Of a DNA stretch of 33,131 bases, positions 7,504 through 16,563 are shown in pieces (position 1 is the first letter of the stretch; each line of letters begins with the position of its first letter). The DNA is from an uncultured Methylophaga sp. (lineage in GTDB: Bacteria > Pseudomonadota > Gammaproteobacteria > GCF-002020875), in NCBI GenBank assembly GCA_937877715.1, contig CALEHW010000047.1:1-33131 (forward strand). Reading direction: 5' to 3'. The notes below the pieces were generated by a model. That model was given only the letters and a program-made list of their open reading frames with translations. It made no database searches and was not told the origin of the DNA. The position numbers and the translations under genes are program-made.

Positions 7504-8070
7504 TTACCCCAACTCAACTCCGACAAGTCCCTCAATAGATTTTTTCAGTGTACCGATAGCCTCCGGGGCCTCTATCTCCATGATCTGATCGATAACCCAG
7601 CGGTTGTCCTGATCATCACCCATAATTAATCCCACCCTGTCTCCAAGGTAGCGTAGAAAGGGGTAGCTGGGGCCATCATCACCATAGCTGAATTCAGCGT
7701 AGTCGGAACCACGCCCATTGATGAGACCAACCAGATCGGTGCGCTCCGGCCCCTGCTCTGGCAGATCCTCGTAGTTGTCCAGAACAATATCCAGCAGGCG
7801 ATAGGCCATGGCGCCGATAAACTGGGCACGCATCTCGGGCTCCATGGAGTCGTATAGCAGACGATCAGTGACCTGGAGCAGAAAGATCAGAATCTCCGTC
7901 ATCACCTCCAGCCCCTGTGCTTTGGAGGTGAAATGGAACTTCTCATCCTGCAGGTTTCTTACCGCCTTCAGCGAGAACTTCCAGCAGTTGTAGGCCAGTG
8001 ACCCTGCCAGCTCACCAATTTCATGCTTATCCTCCTTGTGCCACTTATGGGCGATCCTCATGAAGGCCAT
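7504..8070 (-). CDS. dsrS: DsrS, accessory protein of the dsr operon
   Basis: This 188-residue cytoplasmic protein has no signal peptide and no cofactor motif I recognise. It is mainly helical, with IGELAGSLAYNCWKFSLKAV, then an acidic middle and QGPERTDLVGLINGRGSDYAEF. The identification rests on its position as the last gene of a dsr cluster with the A. vinosum gene order, directly after dsrR, and on its size. In A. vinosum, DsrS is not essential but affects sulfur oxidation, apparently after transcription; the mechanism is not known. The ATG at 8070 is three bases from the dsrR stop codon, indicating translational coupling. Confidence 0.85.
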   Translation of the reverse strand: MAFMRIAHKWHKEDKHEIGELAGSLAYNCWKFSLKAVRNLQDEKFHFTSKAQGLEVMTEILIFLLQVTDRLLYDSMEPEMRAQFIGAMAYRLLDIVLDNYEDLPEQGPERTDLVGLINGRGSDYAEFSYGDDGPSYPFLRYLGDRVGLIMGDDQDNRWVIDQIMEIEAPEAIGTLKKSIEGLVGVELG

Positions 8071-8072
8071 GG

Positions 8073-8396
8073 CTATTTTCTCTTTTTGGCTTGGGGGCTG
8101 TAGGTTGGGTCGTTGGGATTGATAACAATCAGATTCATCTCACCGCTATCCATCTCCACATAGTCCAATGTTGCATCCTCCAGGTAGTCTCGCAGCTCTT
8201 TATTGATGAATACCTTTACCCCACCAAAGCTGAAATCGAGATCACTCTCTCTCATCTCATCAAAGCCTATTCCATAATCATATCCGCCATCCGGGGCCTT
8301 CTTGATGGCAATCCTGAGACCCAACTCATCCTCGATAGCACCGCTATCCATGGAGAGGCGGATGAATTCAAGTGCATTTTCCGTAACTGTGATCAT
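8073..8396 (-). CDS. dsrR: DsrR, cysteine-less A-type scaffold homologue
   Basis: This 107-residue protein has the IscA/HesB fold pattern (MITVTENALEFIRLSM at the start, LGLRIAIKKAPDGGYDYGIG in the middle, a late hydrophobic strand). It has no cysteine at all, whereas true A-type iron-sulfur carriers have three. That is the known hallmark of DsrR, which does not assemble a cluster and influences dsr expression or maturation after transcription in A. vinosum. Its ATG overlaps the dsrN stop codon by four bases (ATGA), and dsrS begins three bases after its TAG. The C-terminus is basic (SPQAKKRK). Confidence 0.93.
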   Translation of the reverse strand: MITVTENALEFIRLSMDSGAIEDELGLRIAIKKAPDGGYDYGIGFDEMRESDLDFSFGGVKVFINKELRDYLEDATLDYVEMDSGEMNLIVINPNDPTYSPQAKKRK

Positions 8397-9763
8397 CTTT
8401 CTTCCTTGTTAAGTCTGTTTTTTATCTCTCTGACGCGAGTGACGAACTCTTTAACCCAGGGATTTTGTCTGGTATTCCTCTGGTGAACATAGCTTGCCAG
8501 GAGATTTTTGTAAACAATTCCATCTCTCTTCCCATCAATGCCAAAACCACGGTTAATGGTGTAGATAAACTCGACATCATCCGGCAAATTTTCAATCGAT
8601 GAGTAGTGAAACTCATGAGCAGGAGTGTCGTGTTCCTCACCCTTGCGCTGAAAACGGGCATACCCCTTGCCTTGTGGACGCTTGTGCATCTGACAGTCAC
8701 CAGCAACCGCACCTACCATCTGGTGAGAGTGGCCGTCCCAGCTGATCTGACGGGAGAGGTACATCAGCCCTCCACACTCCGCGTAGACTGGAAGGCCAGA
8801 CTCAATGGCATCCCTGATCTCTTTGCGCATGGAGCTGTTCTGCTCCAGCTGTTCCATGTGGGTCTCGGGAAAACCTCCGCCGATAAAGAGCCCATCAACA
8901 GTAGGCAGGGTCTGGTCGTGAAGCGGGCTGAATGATATCAACTCAACCCCCTGCTGGCGAAATGCCTCGAGATCGGTCGCATAGTAGAAGCCAAATGACT
9001 CATCCCTGGCAACTCCTATCCGTAGTGTTGGGGATGGGATATCTATTGGTGCCTCATATTGTGGTAATGATGCAGACCCATCGTCCTCTCTTGAGAGCTC
9101 CAGTATCCTGTCCAGATCCACCTGGGCCTCAATGGCCTTACGTATGGTCTCAATCTTGTTGCAGGCCTCATGAGCCTCATTACTGGGAACCAGCCCCAGA
9201 TGACGCTCTACAATCTCCAGATCAGGGTGACGCCTTATGGTTCCGAGAATAGGGAAATCAGTATAGTGCTCAACCACCTTCTGTAGTTTTTTCTCATGGC
9301 GGCTGTTACCAGTCTGGTTGAGAATGACCCCGGCAAAATCGATCTGCAGGTCAAAATTCTGATAGCCAAGCAGTAGCGGGGCTATTCCACGGGTAATCCC
9401 GTTAGTATTGATTACCAGCACAACAGGAAGCTGCAGAAGTTTTGCCATTGCCCCATTGCTGTCACTGCCATCGGTGGAGAGGCCATCAAACAGCCCCTTG
9501 TTCCCCTCTATGAGGGCGAGATCTGCATCTCTGCGCTCACCGTGGTAGATAGAGAGGATCTCCTCTCTCTCCATTGTGTAGAAGTCGAGGGTATGACAGG
9601 GAAGTCCTGAGGCCATAGAGAGCCACATCGGGTCGATATAGTCTGGGCCCTTCTTGAATGGGGATACAGAGAGGCCCCGTGCAGCATATGCTGCACAGAG
9701 GCCTAGAGTTACGGTTGTTTTCCCTGAAGATTTATGGGCTGCAGAGATGTAGATCTGCTTCAA
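8393..9763 (-). CDS. dsrN: DsrN, siroheme amidating enzyme (CbiA-type a,c-diamide synthase)
   Basis: This 456-residue glutamine- and ATP-dependent amidotransferase resembles cobyrinic acid a,c-diamide synthase. In sulfur bacteria it is thought to amidate siroheme to the siroamide used by DsrAB. The N-terminal ATP-binding domain has the P-loop region SSGKTTVTLGL (12-22), GPDYIDPMWL and EGNKGLFDG. The C-terminal class I glutaminase domain has the nucleophile C330 in YAECGGLMYL, preceded by GGGFPETHMEQ. The start codon appears to be TTG at 9763, because the family N-terminus KQIYISAAHKSSGKTT follows directly and no in-frame ATG is available; the ribosome site is poor. It begins 18 bases after dsrP and overlaps dsrR by four bases. 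Confidence 0.95.
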   Translation of the reverse strand: MKQIYISAAHKSSGKTTVTLGLCAAYAARGLSVSPFKKGPDYIDPMWLSMASGLPCHTLDFYTMEREEILSIYHGERRDADLALIEGNKGLFDGLSTDGSDSNGAMAKLLQLPVVLVINTNGITRGIAPLLLGYQNFDLQIDFAGVILNQTGNSRHEKKLQKVVEHYTDFPILGTIRRHPDLEIVERHLGLVPSNEAHEACNKIETIRKAIEAQVDLDRILELSREDDGSASLPQYEAPIDIPSPTLRIGVARDESFGFYYATDLEAFRQQGVELISFSPLHDQTLPTVDGLFIGGGFPETHMEQLEQNSSMRKEIRDAIESGLPVYAECGGLMYLSRQISWDGHSHQMVGAVAGDCQMHKRPQGKGYARFQRKGEEHDTPAHEFHYSSIENLPDDVEFIYTINRGFGIDGKRDGIVYKNLLASYVHQRNTRQNPWVKEFVTRVREIKNRLNKEER

Positions 9764-9781
9764 TGGCAGGCTGTTCCACGC

Positions 9782-10996
9782 TTAGGCTGGAACCTCAGTG
9801 ACGTTCTCTGTGTGCTCGGCATCAAGATTTTCTGGCACCAGGCGCAACATCTTGATTGCAAACAGGAAGAGTGCAACAGCAACGGCAACTCCACCAAGCC
9901 CTAACAGAATTTCTGGCAGTGATGGACTATAACTATTGACCACACCCTCATTAAAGCTACTGCTCACCTCTTTACCTGGGAACAGCACCAATGGGAAGGC
10001 CTGACCACCAACCACGATACCGTAAATATGTGCAATACCACCAATTATGACCAGTGATGATGCAGCAATAAGTGATCTGATGTTATAACGAAACGCGGGA
10101 TGGTAGATCAACACCAGAGGTACAACTCCTCCCAGCAGAACCTGAACAACCCAAAACAGGAAGGTGTAGACTCCGCCATCCATCAGAATAAAACGCTCAA
10201 AATCACCATGCTCTGCAGCGTAGAGATTGGTCAGATGGAACACTACGGTAAAGTAGAGTACCGCAGCCACAAATACGCCAAACAGGTTATTCAGCCGCTC
10301 TATAAGATCCGCACTAATGGAGCGATCGGTATAACGGTAGGTTCCAATCAACAGAATCATGAAGATTGCCTTACCGAAGGCGAATGACATAATAATAAAC
10401 ATGGGGGCCATGATTGCCGCATCGTAACCCTGCCTTGCTGATAGGAAACCAAAGATTGATCCAGTACCTGTAGTAAGCACAAGTCGCCAGATAAATGCTG
10501 CTGTACCAGCCTTACGGGTATGTTTATGCAGCTTTGGATCAAACATACTCCAAAGATAAGCAAGAACAATCACAAAGAACCCGGAGTACAGGATAATATT
10601 CCACGCAAAAATGGACTTAAAATTGTAGTTAGTTACCGCAGTAATCATGCGATCTGCACGCCCCAGATCGAGCAGTAGAACCACAAGTCCACCAGCCAAT
10701 AGTGTCAATGCCAACATGGCTGACATTCTTGCTAGTGGTTTATAAATTTTCTGGTTAAAGACTGATGATATCGAGGCAACATTCAATGCGCCTGATGCAG
10801 CAACAATAAGAAAAATTGCAAAAACATGAGGCATTCCCCAGACAACCTGATTATTCATCCCGGTTACATGATGGCCACTATGCTCCATATATAGAAATGA
10901 ACCTGCCGCAAGGAGGATGAAAAACCCAAGAGCCCCCATCAAACCCCAGTACCCAAGGCTACGACCCTCTATTCCACTGTAGACGACTCTTTTCAT
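9782..10996 (-). CDS. dsrP: DsrP, NrfD-like membrane subunit of DsrMKJOP
   Basis: This 404-residue integral membrane protein has about ten hydrophobic helices and little soluble sequence. It belongs to the NrfD/PsrC family of quinone-interacting subunits and pairs with the periplasmic iron-sulfur protein DsrO. Features include an early polar loop with HSGHHVTG, repeated aromatic-rich helices and a short polar C-terminus. The ATG at 10996 is preceded by AAGGA at 8 bases, 11 bases after dsrO. In the complex it is expected to exchange electrons with the quinone pool. Confidence 0.95.
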   Translation of the reverse strand: MKRVVYSGIEGRSLGYWGLMGALGFFILLAAGSFLYMEHSGHHVTGMNNQVVWGMPHVFAIFLIVAASGALNVASISSVFNQKIYKPLARMSAMLALTLLAGGLVVLLLDLGRADRMITAVTNYNFKSIFAWNIILYSGFFVIVLAYLWSMFDPKLHKHTRKAGTAAFIWRLVLTTGTGSIFGFLSARQGYDAAIMAPMFIIMSFAFGKAIFMILLIGTYRYTDRSISADLIERLNNLFGVFVAAVLYFTVVFHLTNLYAAEHGDFERFILMDGGVYTFLFWVVQVLLGGVVPLVLIYHPAFRYNIRSLIAASSLVIIGGIAHIYGIVVGGQAFPLVLFPGKEVSSSFNEGVVNSYSPSLPEILLGLGGVAVAVALFLFAIKMLRLVPENLDAEHTENVTEVPA

Positions 10997-11007
10997 CTTT
11001 ATTTTCC

Positions 11008-11754
11008 TTAAATCCCGCTGTAACGGATACTTGGGTTTAGCCCAAGATCGGCGCGAATCTGGGTGGAGTCAACCTCTGCCAGTTTCTTGGAAATATCGCT
11101 ATTGGGATCATTCAGATCACCAAACATCATTGCACCACTGCTGCATTTTTCAACACAGGCGGGCTGGTCGCCATGATCAACTCTATGCACACACATGGTA
11201 CATGCCTCAACTGTTCCCTTGCCACGAGGTGAGTTACTCTTCTGGTCATGCAGTGACTCATGGACAAAGGAGCGTGCCTTGTAGGGACAAGCCATCATGC
11301 AGTAACGGCAACCAATACAGATATGTTTATCAACCAATACAATTCCATCTACTCGCTTCATCGACGCACCAGTTGGGCAGACATCTACACAAGCAGGGCT
11401 TTCACAATGCTGACACATCATAGGTAGCTGATTGGTATGACCGGTCTGCTTATCACGGATAGTTACGGTACGAATCCACTGCGCCTTCTGTTGTGGATTG
11501 GATAGTGATTCATCACTTGAACCATCTCCCCAACCATTCTCCTGCTGACAAGCAGAAACGCAGTCGGTGCATCCATCTGTACACTTGTTGGTATCAACCA
11601 GCATACCCCAACGCTTGCTGCTACTTGCACCATGTGGCTGATCCTGATTTGCCTGGGCAATAGTCATCAGGGTGATTCCTGGGGCAATCACTGCAGTTGT
11701 AGCGGCAGCCTGACCCAGGAAGTGACGACGTGATTTGTTATGGTCTTGACTCAT
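11008..11754 (-). CDS. dsrO: DsrO, periplasmic iron-sulfur subunit of DsrMKJOP
   Basis: This 248-residue ferredoxin-like protein carries a Tat signal: SRRHFLG at 8-14, then a hydrophobic stretch to about residue 35. Sixteen cysteines fall into four [4Fe-4S] motifs. They are C58/62/65/69, C114/117/122/126, C146/149/152/156 and C185/188/200/204, as in NrfC/HybA relatives. It passes electrons between the triheme cytochrome DsrJ and the membrane subunit DsrP on the periplasmic side. The start codon overlaps the dsrJ stop by four bases, so the two are translationally coupled. Confidence 0.97.
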   Translation of the reverse strand: MSQDHNKSRRHFLGQAAATTAVIAPGITLMTIAQANQDQPHGASSSKRWGMLVDTNKCTDGCTDCVSACQQENGWGDGSSDESLSNPQQKAQWIRTVTIRDKQTGHTNQLPMMCQHCESPACVDVCPTGASMKRVDGIVLVDKHICIGCRYCMMACPYKARSFVHESLHDQKSNSPRGKGTVEACTMCVHRVDHGDQPACVEKCSSGAMMFGDLNDPNSDISKKLAEVDSTQIRADLGLNPSIRYSGI

Positions 11755-12173
11755 TTTGCTGCCCTCTTCACGGAATCAGGCGTTGTTGCGTGACACTCAA
11801 AGCAGTCTATACTTACAGACGTAAAAGCGTGGCAACTACTACAGAATTGGTTCTCCGCATTGATCGCAACAGTGTTGCCATGATCATCCTGCTGAACATG
11901 ACACTCTACACATCCCTTGATGCTGCCATCTACTGAGCGGATTCCCTGACGTAACGTGCGATCACGATCATGTTGCAACAGCTCCATATGGTTGCGTCGC
12001 ATCCATGATGTCTCCCGCACACAAGAGTCCCCTGCGTTTGGGCTGATAGATGATCTTACCCCATCGCGGTCACCACTCTGAGCGATCGAGGCATAACCCA
12101 TCAATGAACCCAGAACCAGTGCCACTACTGTGACACGCTGCCTTGAAATCTGTTTTAACATTTGTGACAACAT
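11751..12173 (-). CDS. dsrJ: DsrJ, triheme cytochrome c of DsrMKJOP
   Basis: From the ATG at 12173 the product is 140 residues. An N-terminal hydrophobic segment (about 13-31) exports or anchors it in the periplasm. There are three CxxCH heme c sites: CVECH 88-92, CSSCH 111-115 and CFECH 124-128. C51 in GDSCVRETS matches the cysteine proposed as the unusual His/Cys heme ligand of A. vinosum DsrJ, a possible sulfur-chemistry site. Longer in-frame starts up to 12263 would overlap dsrL; 12173 is chosen because AGAGG lies about 10 bases upstream and the signal segment is then normal. It is 25 bases after dsrL. Confidence 0.93.
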   Translation of the reverse strand: MLSQMLKQISRQRVTVVALVLGSLMGYASIAQSGDRDGVRSSISPNAGDSCVRETSWMRRNHMELLQHDRDRTLRQGIRSVDGSIKGCVECHVQQDDHGNTVAINAENQFCSSCHAFTSVSIDCFECHATTPDSVKRAAK

Positions 12174-12198
12174 CACATTCAACCTCTGGTTGTGGTAT

Positions 12199-14178
12199 TT
12201 ACTCACCGAGTCCCATCTGGATATAACCTGTTGGACATACATCCTCACAGATATTGCAGCCAATACACTTGGAGTAATCTGTATCTACATAGCGACCAAT
12301 GGCACTCTCATTCTTGCGAACCCTGAATACTGCCTGTTGAGGACAGAAGATAATGCAGTTATCGCACTCAAAGCACATTCCACAGCTCATGCAGCGCTTA
12401 GCCTCTGCAATCGCAGCATTCTTGTCCAAGCCAATCATGCGCTCTTCAAAGTTCTGCAGAACTGCGTCGGAATCAACCTCCTTAAAGCTACGGTGGTTGC
12501 GTGGAGTGCTTTCAAAATGACCCAGGAACAGCTTCTCATGGGTAATTACCGAAGCAAAAGAGCGATCCTCATAATTATGAATTGCAAATTTACTGCTATC
12601 GGTACCACGATGTCCGTCCTCTTTCTCCTTGCCATCTCCCTCTGGCTCGAAGTGCTCAGGATCAAGGCCTGCTCTCTCCAGTTGCTCCATTAGCTGGAAG
12701 TGATGTACATCAACTTTTGGTCGAACCGAAAGTTCCTTATCCTTCAAATACTCATTAATGGACTCAACCGCAACTGATGCCTGTCCAATTGCTGTAGTAA
12801 GCAGGTGTGGGCGAACAATATCACCAGCAACAAAGTGTCCTAGCTTACCCTTTACCTCATAATTCTTGGTTGCATTAATAAGGCCACGACCATTATCAAG
12901 ATCCTCATAACCAGTGAAGTCGCCAGTCTGGCCAATTGCTGATGCAATAAGTGAGCACTCAAGAATCTCTTCCGTACCCTCGATAGGCTCTGGCTTACCA
13001 GATTCGTAGCTGAGATGTATAACCCTCAGTCCTGTGGCGCGGCCATCTGCATCGACAACTACCTCAACAGGACTAAGTGAACCACGGATTTCTACACCCT
13101 CACGCAGTGCATCATCAATCTCGTGCTGTGCTGCACTCATATTCTCGATCGGCTGACGAGAGATAAGCAGAACATCGGCACCCTCACGAGCTGCAGTATC
13201 TGCAACATCATGTGCAGTATCACCCATAATGATGCGCTCTGGACGATCGTTATCATGAGCTGTATCAATGTGTCCGATTCGGCGAGCAACAGAAGCAACG
13301 TCAATAGAGGTGTCACCACCACCAACTACAACCACCTTGCCGGATACATGTTTCAGACGACCTGAGTTAAATGCGCTAAGGAAGGCAACACCAGTAATAC
13401 AGTTTGGAGCCTCTGCACCATCAATAGGTAGTGGACGGCCAGCCTGAGCGCCAATTGCCCAGAAAATAGCATCAAACTCTTTCTCAATATCCTCTAAAGA
13501 GACATCGGTTCCAACACGAGTACTGAGACGAAGCTCAACACCCATATCAGTAATACGTTTGACCTCGCCTGCCAGCATCTCACGTGGGGTACGATATCCA
13601 GGAATACCATAGACCATCATTCCACCAAGGGTGTCATGATCATCAAATACGGTTGCACCATGGCCGATCTTACGAAGCTGATAAGCGGCTGCCAATCCTG
13701 CTGGGCCGCCACCGATAATGGCAACCTTCTTTCCGGTATCCTCGCCAGACTCAAAACCGAGCTCATTCTCTAGAGCACTATCACCGATAAACTGGTCAAT
13801 AGAGTTGATACCAACAAAATCCTCGACCTCATTACGGTTACAACCATCCTGACATGGTGCAGGGCAGACGCGCCCCATGGTTGATGGGAAGGGGTTTGCC
13901 TTTGAATAGAGACGGAATGCATGCTCCTCCATAGAGACGCCCTCAGGTGGGGTATCAATGCCACGAACGATATCCAGCCAGCCACGAATATCATGCCCTG
14001 AAGGGCAACTAGCCTGACAAGGCGGAGTCTGGTTAACGTAGGTAGGACACTTATGGGTCCAGCTCGCCTGCCAGATCATCTCATCATTATCATAGAAACG
14101 TCCAAACTCCTCACGAGGATAGTCCTCATAACGTCGGAAATTCATCTCTTTGTTCATCTCATCACTTGGCGTTGCCAT
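12199..14178 (-). CDS. dsrL: DsrL, NAD(P)H:acceptor oxidoreductase partner of DsrAB
   Basis: This 659-residue iron-sulfur flavoprotein resembles the glutamate synthase small subunit. The N-terminal cluster domain has cysteines 44, 54, 58, 105, 109 and 113. The FAD fold begins KVAIIGGGPAGLAAAY (151-166) and the NAD(P) fold contains VVVVGGGDTSIDVA. DsrL carries an extra C-terminal ferredoxin domain with CMSCGMCFECDNC and CIGCNICEDVC (about 638-648). In sulfur oxidisers DsrL takes electrons from DsrAB during sulfite formation and reduces NAD. Its presence is a marker of the oxidative pathway. AGGAG lies 10 bases before the ATG. It is 36 bases after dsrK. Confidence 0.97.
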   Translation of the reverse strand: MATPSDEMNKEMNFRRYEDYPREEFGRFYDNDEMIWQASWTHKCPTYVNQTPPCQASCPSGHDIRGWLDIVRGIDTPPEGVSMEEHAFRLYSKANPFPSTMGRVCPAPCQDGCNRNEVEDFVGINSIDQFIGDSALENELGFESGEDTGKKVAIIGGGPAGLAAAYQLRKIGHGATVFDDHDTLGGMMVYGIPGYRTPREMLAGEVKRITDMGVELRLSTRVGTDVSLEDIEKEFDAIFWAIGAQAGRPLPIDGAEAPNCITGVAFLSAFNSGRLKHVSGKVVVVGGGDTSIDVASVARRIGHIDTAHDNDRPERIIMGDTAHDVADTAAREGADVLLISRQPIENMSAAQHEIDDALREGVEIRGSLSPVEVVVDADGRATGLRVIHLSYESGKPEPIEGTEEILECSLIASAIGQTGDFTGYEDLDNGRGLINATKNYEVKGKLGHFVAGDIVRPHLLTTAIGQASVAVESINEYLKDKELSVRPKVDVHHFQLMEQLERAGLDPEHFEPEGDGKEKEDGHRGTDSSKFAIHNYEDRSFASVITHEKLFLGHFESTPRNHRSFKEVDSDAVLQNFEERMIGLDKNAAIAEAKRCMSCGMCFECDNCIIFCPQQAVFRVRKNESAIGRYVDTDYSKCIGCNICEDVCPTGYIQMGLGE

Positions 14179-14214
14179 TATCAGATGCTCCTATCTATAT
14201 CTATCTATTAAATG

Positions 14215-15753
14215 TTAATCGTTGTTCTCAAACACCAATGCATCACCCACTAACTGGTGGACACTGGTAATCATGTGCATCGGCATATCGTAGTAAGGTA
14301 GCACCTTGCTGAACTGGCTCTTGCAGATTGCACAGATCGCAGCCAAGGTATCTACTCCCTCTTCATCAAAAACCTTCTTCAGTGCATTCATGCGGGGCAT
14401 TGCCCCCTTAACACGTAACTCCATAAGATCATCGGTCAGCAGACCACCGCCACCACCACAACAGAGGGTCTCCTCATACATTGTGGAGCCATCCATCTCT
14501 ACATAATTATTGACTACACCCTTGATCACCTCACGAGGGAGAATAAACTGTCCACGCTCAATATTACCCATACCAGATCCACGCGCCACATTACATGAGT
14601 CATGGAAGCTAACAGTACGGTGATCATTGGCAGACTTGTCTATATTCAATACGCCACGCTGCATCAGGTCATAGGTAAACTCGACGATGTGCTGGGGGGC
14701 GGGATAGCGTGGATCAAGCTGTTTCTGCAGCATCTGTGCATATTTGTCATCCGCGGCTGCACCATGTCCTGTACCGGTAAGGGTGTTCCAGAAACTATAG
14801 GCAACACGCCATGCATGTCCACACTCACCGACAATTATCCGCTTCACACCCAGATCAAGGGCTGCAGTACGGATACGCTCCGCAACCTTCTTCATGGTTG
14901 CGTAGTTACCAATAAACATTCCGAAATTTGCGCCCTCAGAGGCGTATGAACTCATGGTCCAGCTGATTCCAGCCTGATGGAAGACCTTGGCATATCCCAT
15001 AAGGCCATCAATATGAGGCTCAGCAAAGAAGTCAGCTGATGGGGTGATTAGCAGCACATCTGCGCCCTTCTCATCGAGAGGCATGCGAATCGGTAGACCG
15101 GTCTCATCCTCCAGATCCTCTTCAAGGTCTTCCAGAGTTGCTTTCAGTGCAGGGCCGGGAAGACCAAGATTATTGCCAATCTTCAGTACCTTGCCTAGAA
15201 TTTCATTGTCATATTTCTGACCATAACCAACTGCATCAAGAATATCTCTGGCAGCCATTGTGATCTCTGCGGTATCAATACCGTATGGGCAGAAAACGGA
15301 GCAACGACGACACTCTGAGCACTGATGGAAGTAGCTATGCCACTCATCAAGAATCTCACGAGTCAGATCACGCGCACCAACCAGGTTAGGGAAGAATTTT
15401 CCGGCAAAGGTAAAGTAACGGCGGTAGACACTGCGTAGCAACTCCTGACGAGCCACTGGCATATTTTTTGGATCCGCTGTGCCGAGGAAATAGTGACACT
15501 TGTCTGTACAGGAGCCACAATGGACACAGATATCCAGGAACAAGCTAAAGCTACGAGAGGTCTTTTTCAGATCCTCCATCTTTGCAATTGCCTGATCATG
15601 CCAATCCTCAACCAGTTCACCAGGGAAGTTTAGTACTTCCTGATGGTCTGGCTTGGCCACAAATGGTGAGGAGTGAGCCATTGACCCCTCCTGCAGCACC
15701 GGAATCTCTACATACTCTGTAAGCTCTGGAGCCTGAATTTCTACTCTAGCCAC
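14215..15753 (-). CDS. dsrK: DsrK, catalytic HdrD-like subunit of DsrMKJOP
   Basis: This 512-residue cytoplasmic iron-sulfur protein is related to heterodisulfide reductase HdrD and is thought to act on the DsrC disulfide or trisulfide. Two [4Fe-4S] motifs are visible, C76/79/82/86 and C145/148/151/155. A CCG-type domain for the catalytic noncubane cluster has C387, C431-C432 in ETLCCGGGGG, and C474/C477. The start codon is GTG at 15753, two bases after the dsrM stop, with GGAGA about 9 bases upstream. The start gives ARVEIQAPELTEYVE after the initiator. Confidence 0.96.
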   Translation of the reverse strand: MARVEIQAPELTEYVEIPVLQEGSMAHSSPFVAKPDHQEVLNFPGELVEDWHDQAIAKMEDLKKTSRSFSLFLDICVHCGSCTDKCHYFLGTADPKNMPVARQELLRSVYRRYFTFAGKFFPNLVGARDLTREILDEWHSYFHQCSECRRCSVFCPYGIDTAEITMAARDILDAVGYGQKYDNEILGKVLKIGNNLGLPGPALKATLEDLEEDLEDETGLPIRMPLDEKGADVLLITPSADFFAEPHIDGLMGYAKVFHQAGISWTMSSYASEGANFGMFIGNYATMKKVAERIRTAALDLGVKRIIVGECGHAWRVAYSFWNTLTGTGHGAAADDKYAQMLQKQLDPRYPAPQHIVEFTYDLMQRGVLNIDKSANDHRTVSFHDSCNVARGSGMGNIERGQFILPREVIKGVVNNYVEMDGSTMYEETLCCGGGGGLLTDDLMELRVKGAMPRMNALKKVFDEEGVDTLAAICAICKSQFSKVLPYYDMPMHMITSVHQLVGDALVFENND

Positions 15754-15755
15754 AA

Positions 15756-16481
15756 TTATTTCTCCATCTCTGCTGCCCAGGGAGCGACATGCCGCTTCTC
15801 ACGTGAATCATCGATCTGATTCCGTGTAGGGCTAAAGAAGATACCAGGGGCGTGCATCAATTTACTGATTGGAAAAATCACCATCAACAAAATAACCAGC
15901 GAAAGATGGATAACCAGAATTGGGTCTGTCGGCATCTCATGAGACAGATCAAATGAGATTACCCCCAACATAAATTCCTTCAGGGCAACAATATCGGTAT
16001 GGAAATACTGAGTCATTGCCATCCCACTAACAGTAATCCCAAGAAGCAGCAGCAACATCAGATGATCTGATGGAGTACTGATATAGCGAATCCGCTCCAC
16101 AATAAAACGACGTGCCCAGAGCCCACCAAGACCGGCAATCATGGCAAAACCTGCATATTTGCCGAAGGGTTGAACTATGTTCACCCAGAACCATGCAGAC
16201 TCCTGAAAATAACGGAAATGACGTGCAAACACCAGGAACAGTGCCATATGGAACATCCAACCAAAGATCCAGATCCACTTATTGGATTTGAACAGGCTCT
16301 CAAACAGCACAACCTCACGGGCCATACGGTAGACCATTCCTGTCTGTGTTCTAGGTGCAGGCATGGTAGGAATTTTGAGCGGAGCCGGTGTGCGCCAGTA
16401 GACAACGACTCTCAGTGCGACGCCAATCACTAGAATGGCAGTGGCTACATAAAAAAGTATGGCAAACAGTTCAGTTAACAT
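15756..16481 (-). CDS. dsrM: DsrM, heme b membrane subunit of DsrMKJOP
   Basis: This 241-residue membrane protein of the NarI/DsrM type has about five to six hydrophobic helices. Histidines in the second and last helices (WMFHMALFLVFARHFR, VIHLSLVILL) are likely heme b ligands. It anchors DsrK and links it to quinones. It follows dsrC after an unusually long 226-bp gap holding a large palindrome. Its GGAGG ribosome site lies within a small hairpin at 16487-16502. dsrK starts two bases after its stop codon. Confidence 0.95.
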   Translation of the reverse strand: MLTELFAILFYVATAILVIGVALRVVVYWRTPAPLKIPTMPAPRTQTGMVYRMAREVVLFESLFKSNKWIWIFGWMFHMALFLVFARHFRYFQESAWFWVNIVQPFGKYAGFAMIAGLGGLWARRFIVERIRYISTPSDHLMLLLLLGITVSGMAMTQYFHTDIVALKEFMLGVISFDLSHEMPTDPILVIHLSLVILLMVIFPISKLMHAPGIFFSPTRNQIDDSREKRHVAPWAAEMEK

Positions 16482-16486
16482 ACGCC

Positions 16487-16502
16487 TATCGCCTCCGCGA
16501 TA
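16487..16502 (-). promoter_or_regulatory. Short hairpin enclosing the dsrM ribosome-binding site
   Basis: TATCGC and GCGATA form a perfect 6-bp stem whose loop is GGAG, the dsrM Shine-Dalgarno sequence. The stem ends five bases from the ATG. It could tune dsrM translation, but a stem this short may also be chance. Confidence 0.4.
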
Positions 16503-16563
16503 ACATCTCTACAGGTGATTACGGTACAAAATCAGAAGATAACAGCTAGACTAAATCCTGAAT

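Noticed and set aside
8091-8486. Plus-strand frame antisense to dsrR and dsrN
   Set aside because: It is a shadow of two well-identified genes and shows no recognisable domain.
16487-16502. RNA thermometer for dsrM
   Set aside because: The 6-bp stem holds the ribosome site in its loop, not in the stem, so the evidence for temperature control is lacking. It is kept only as a low-confidence hairpin.
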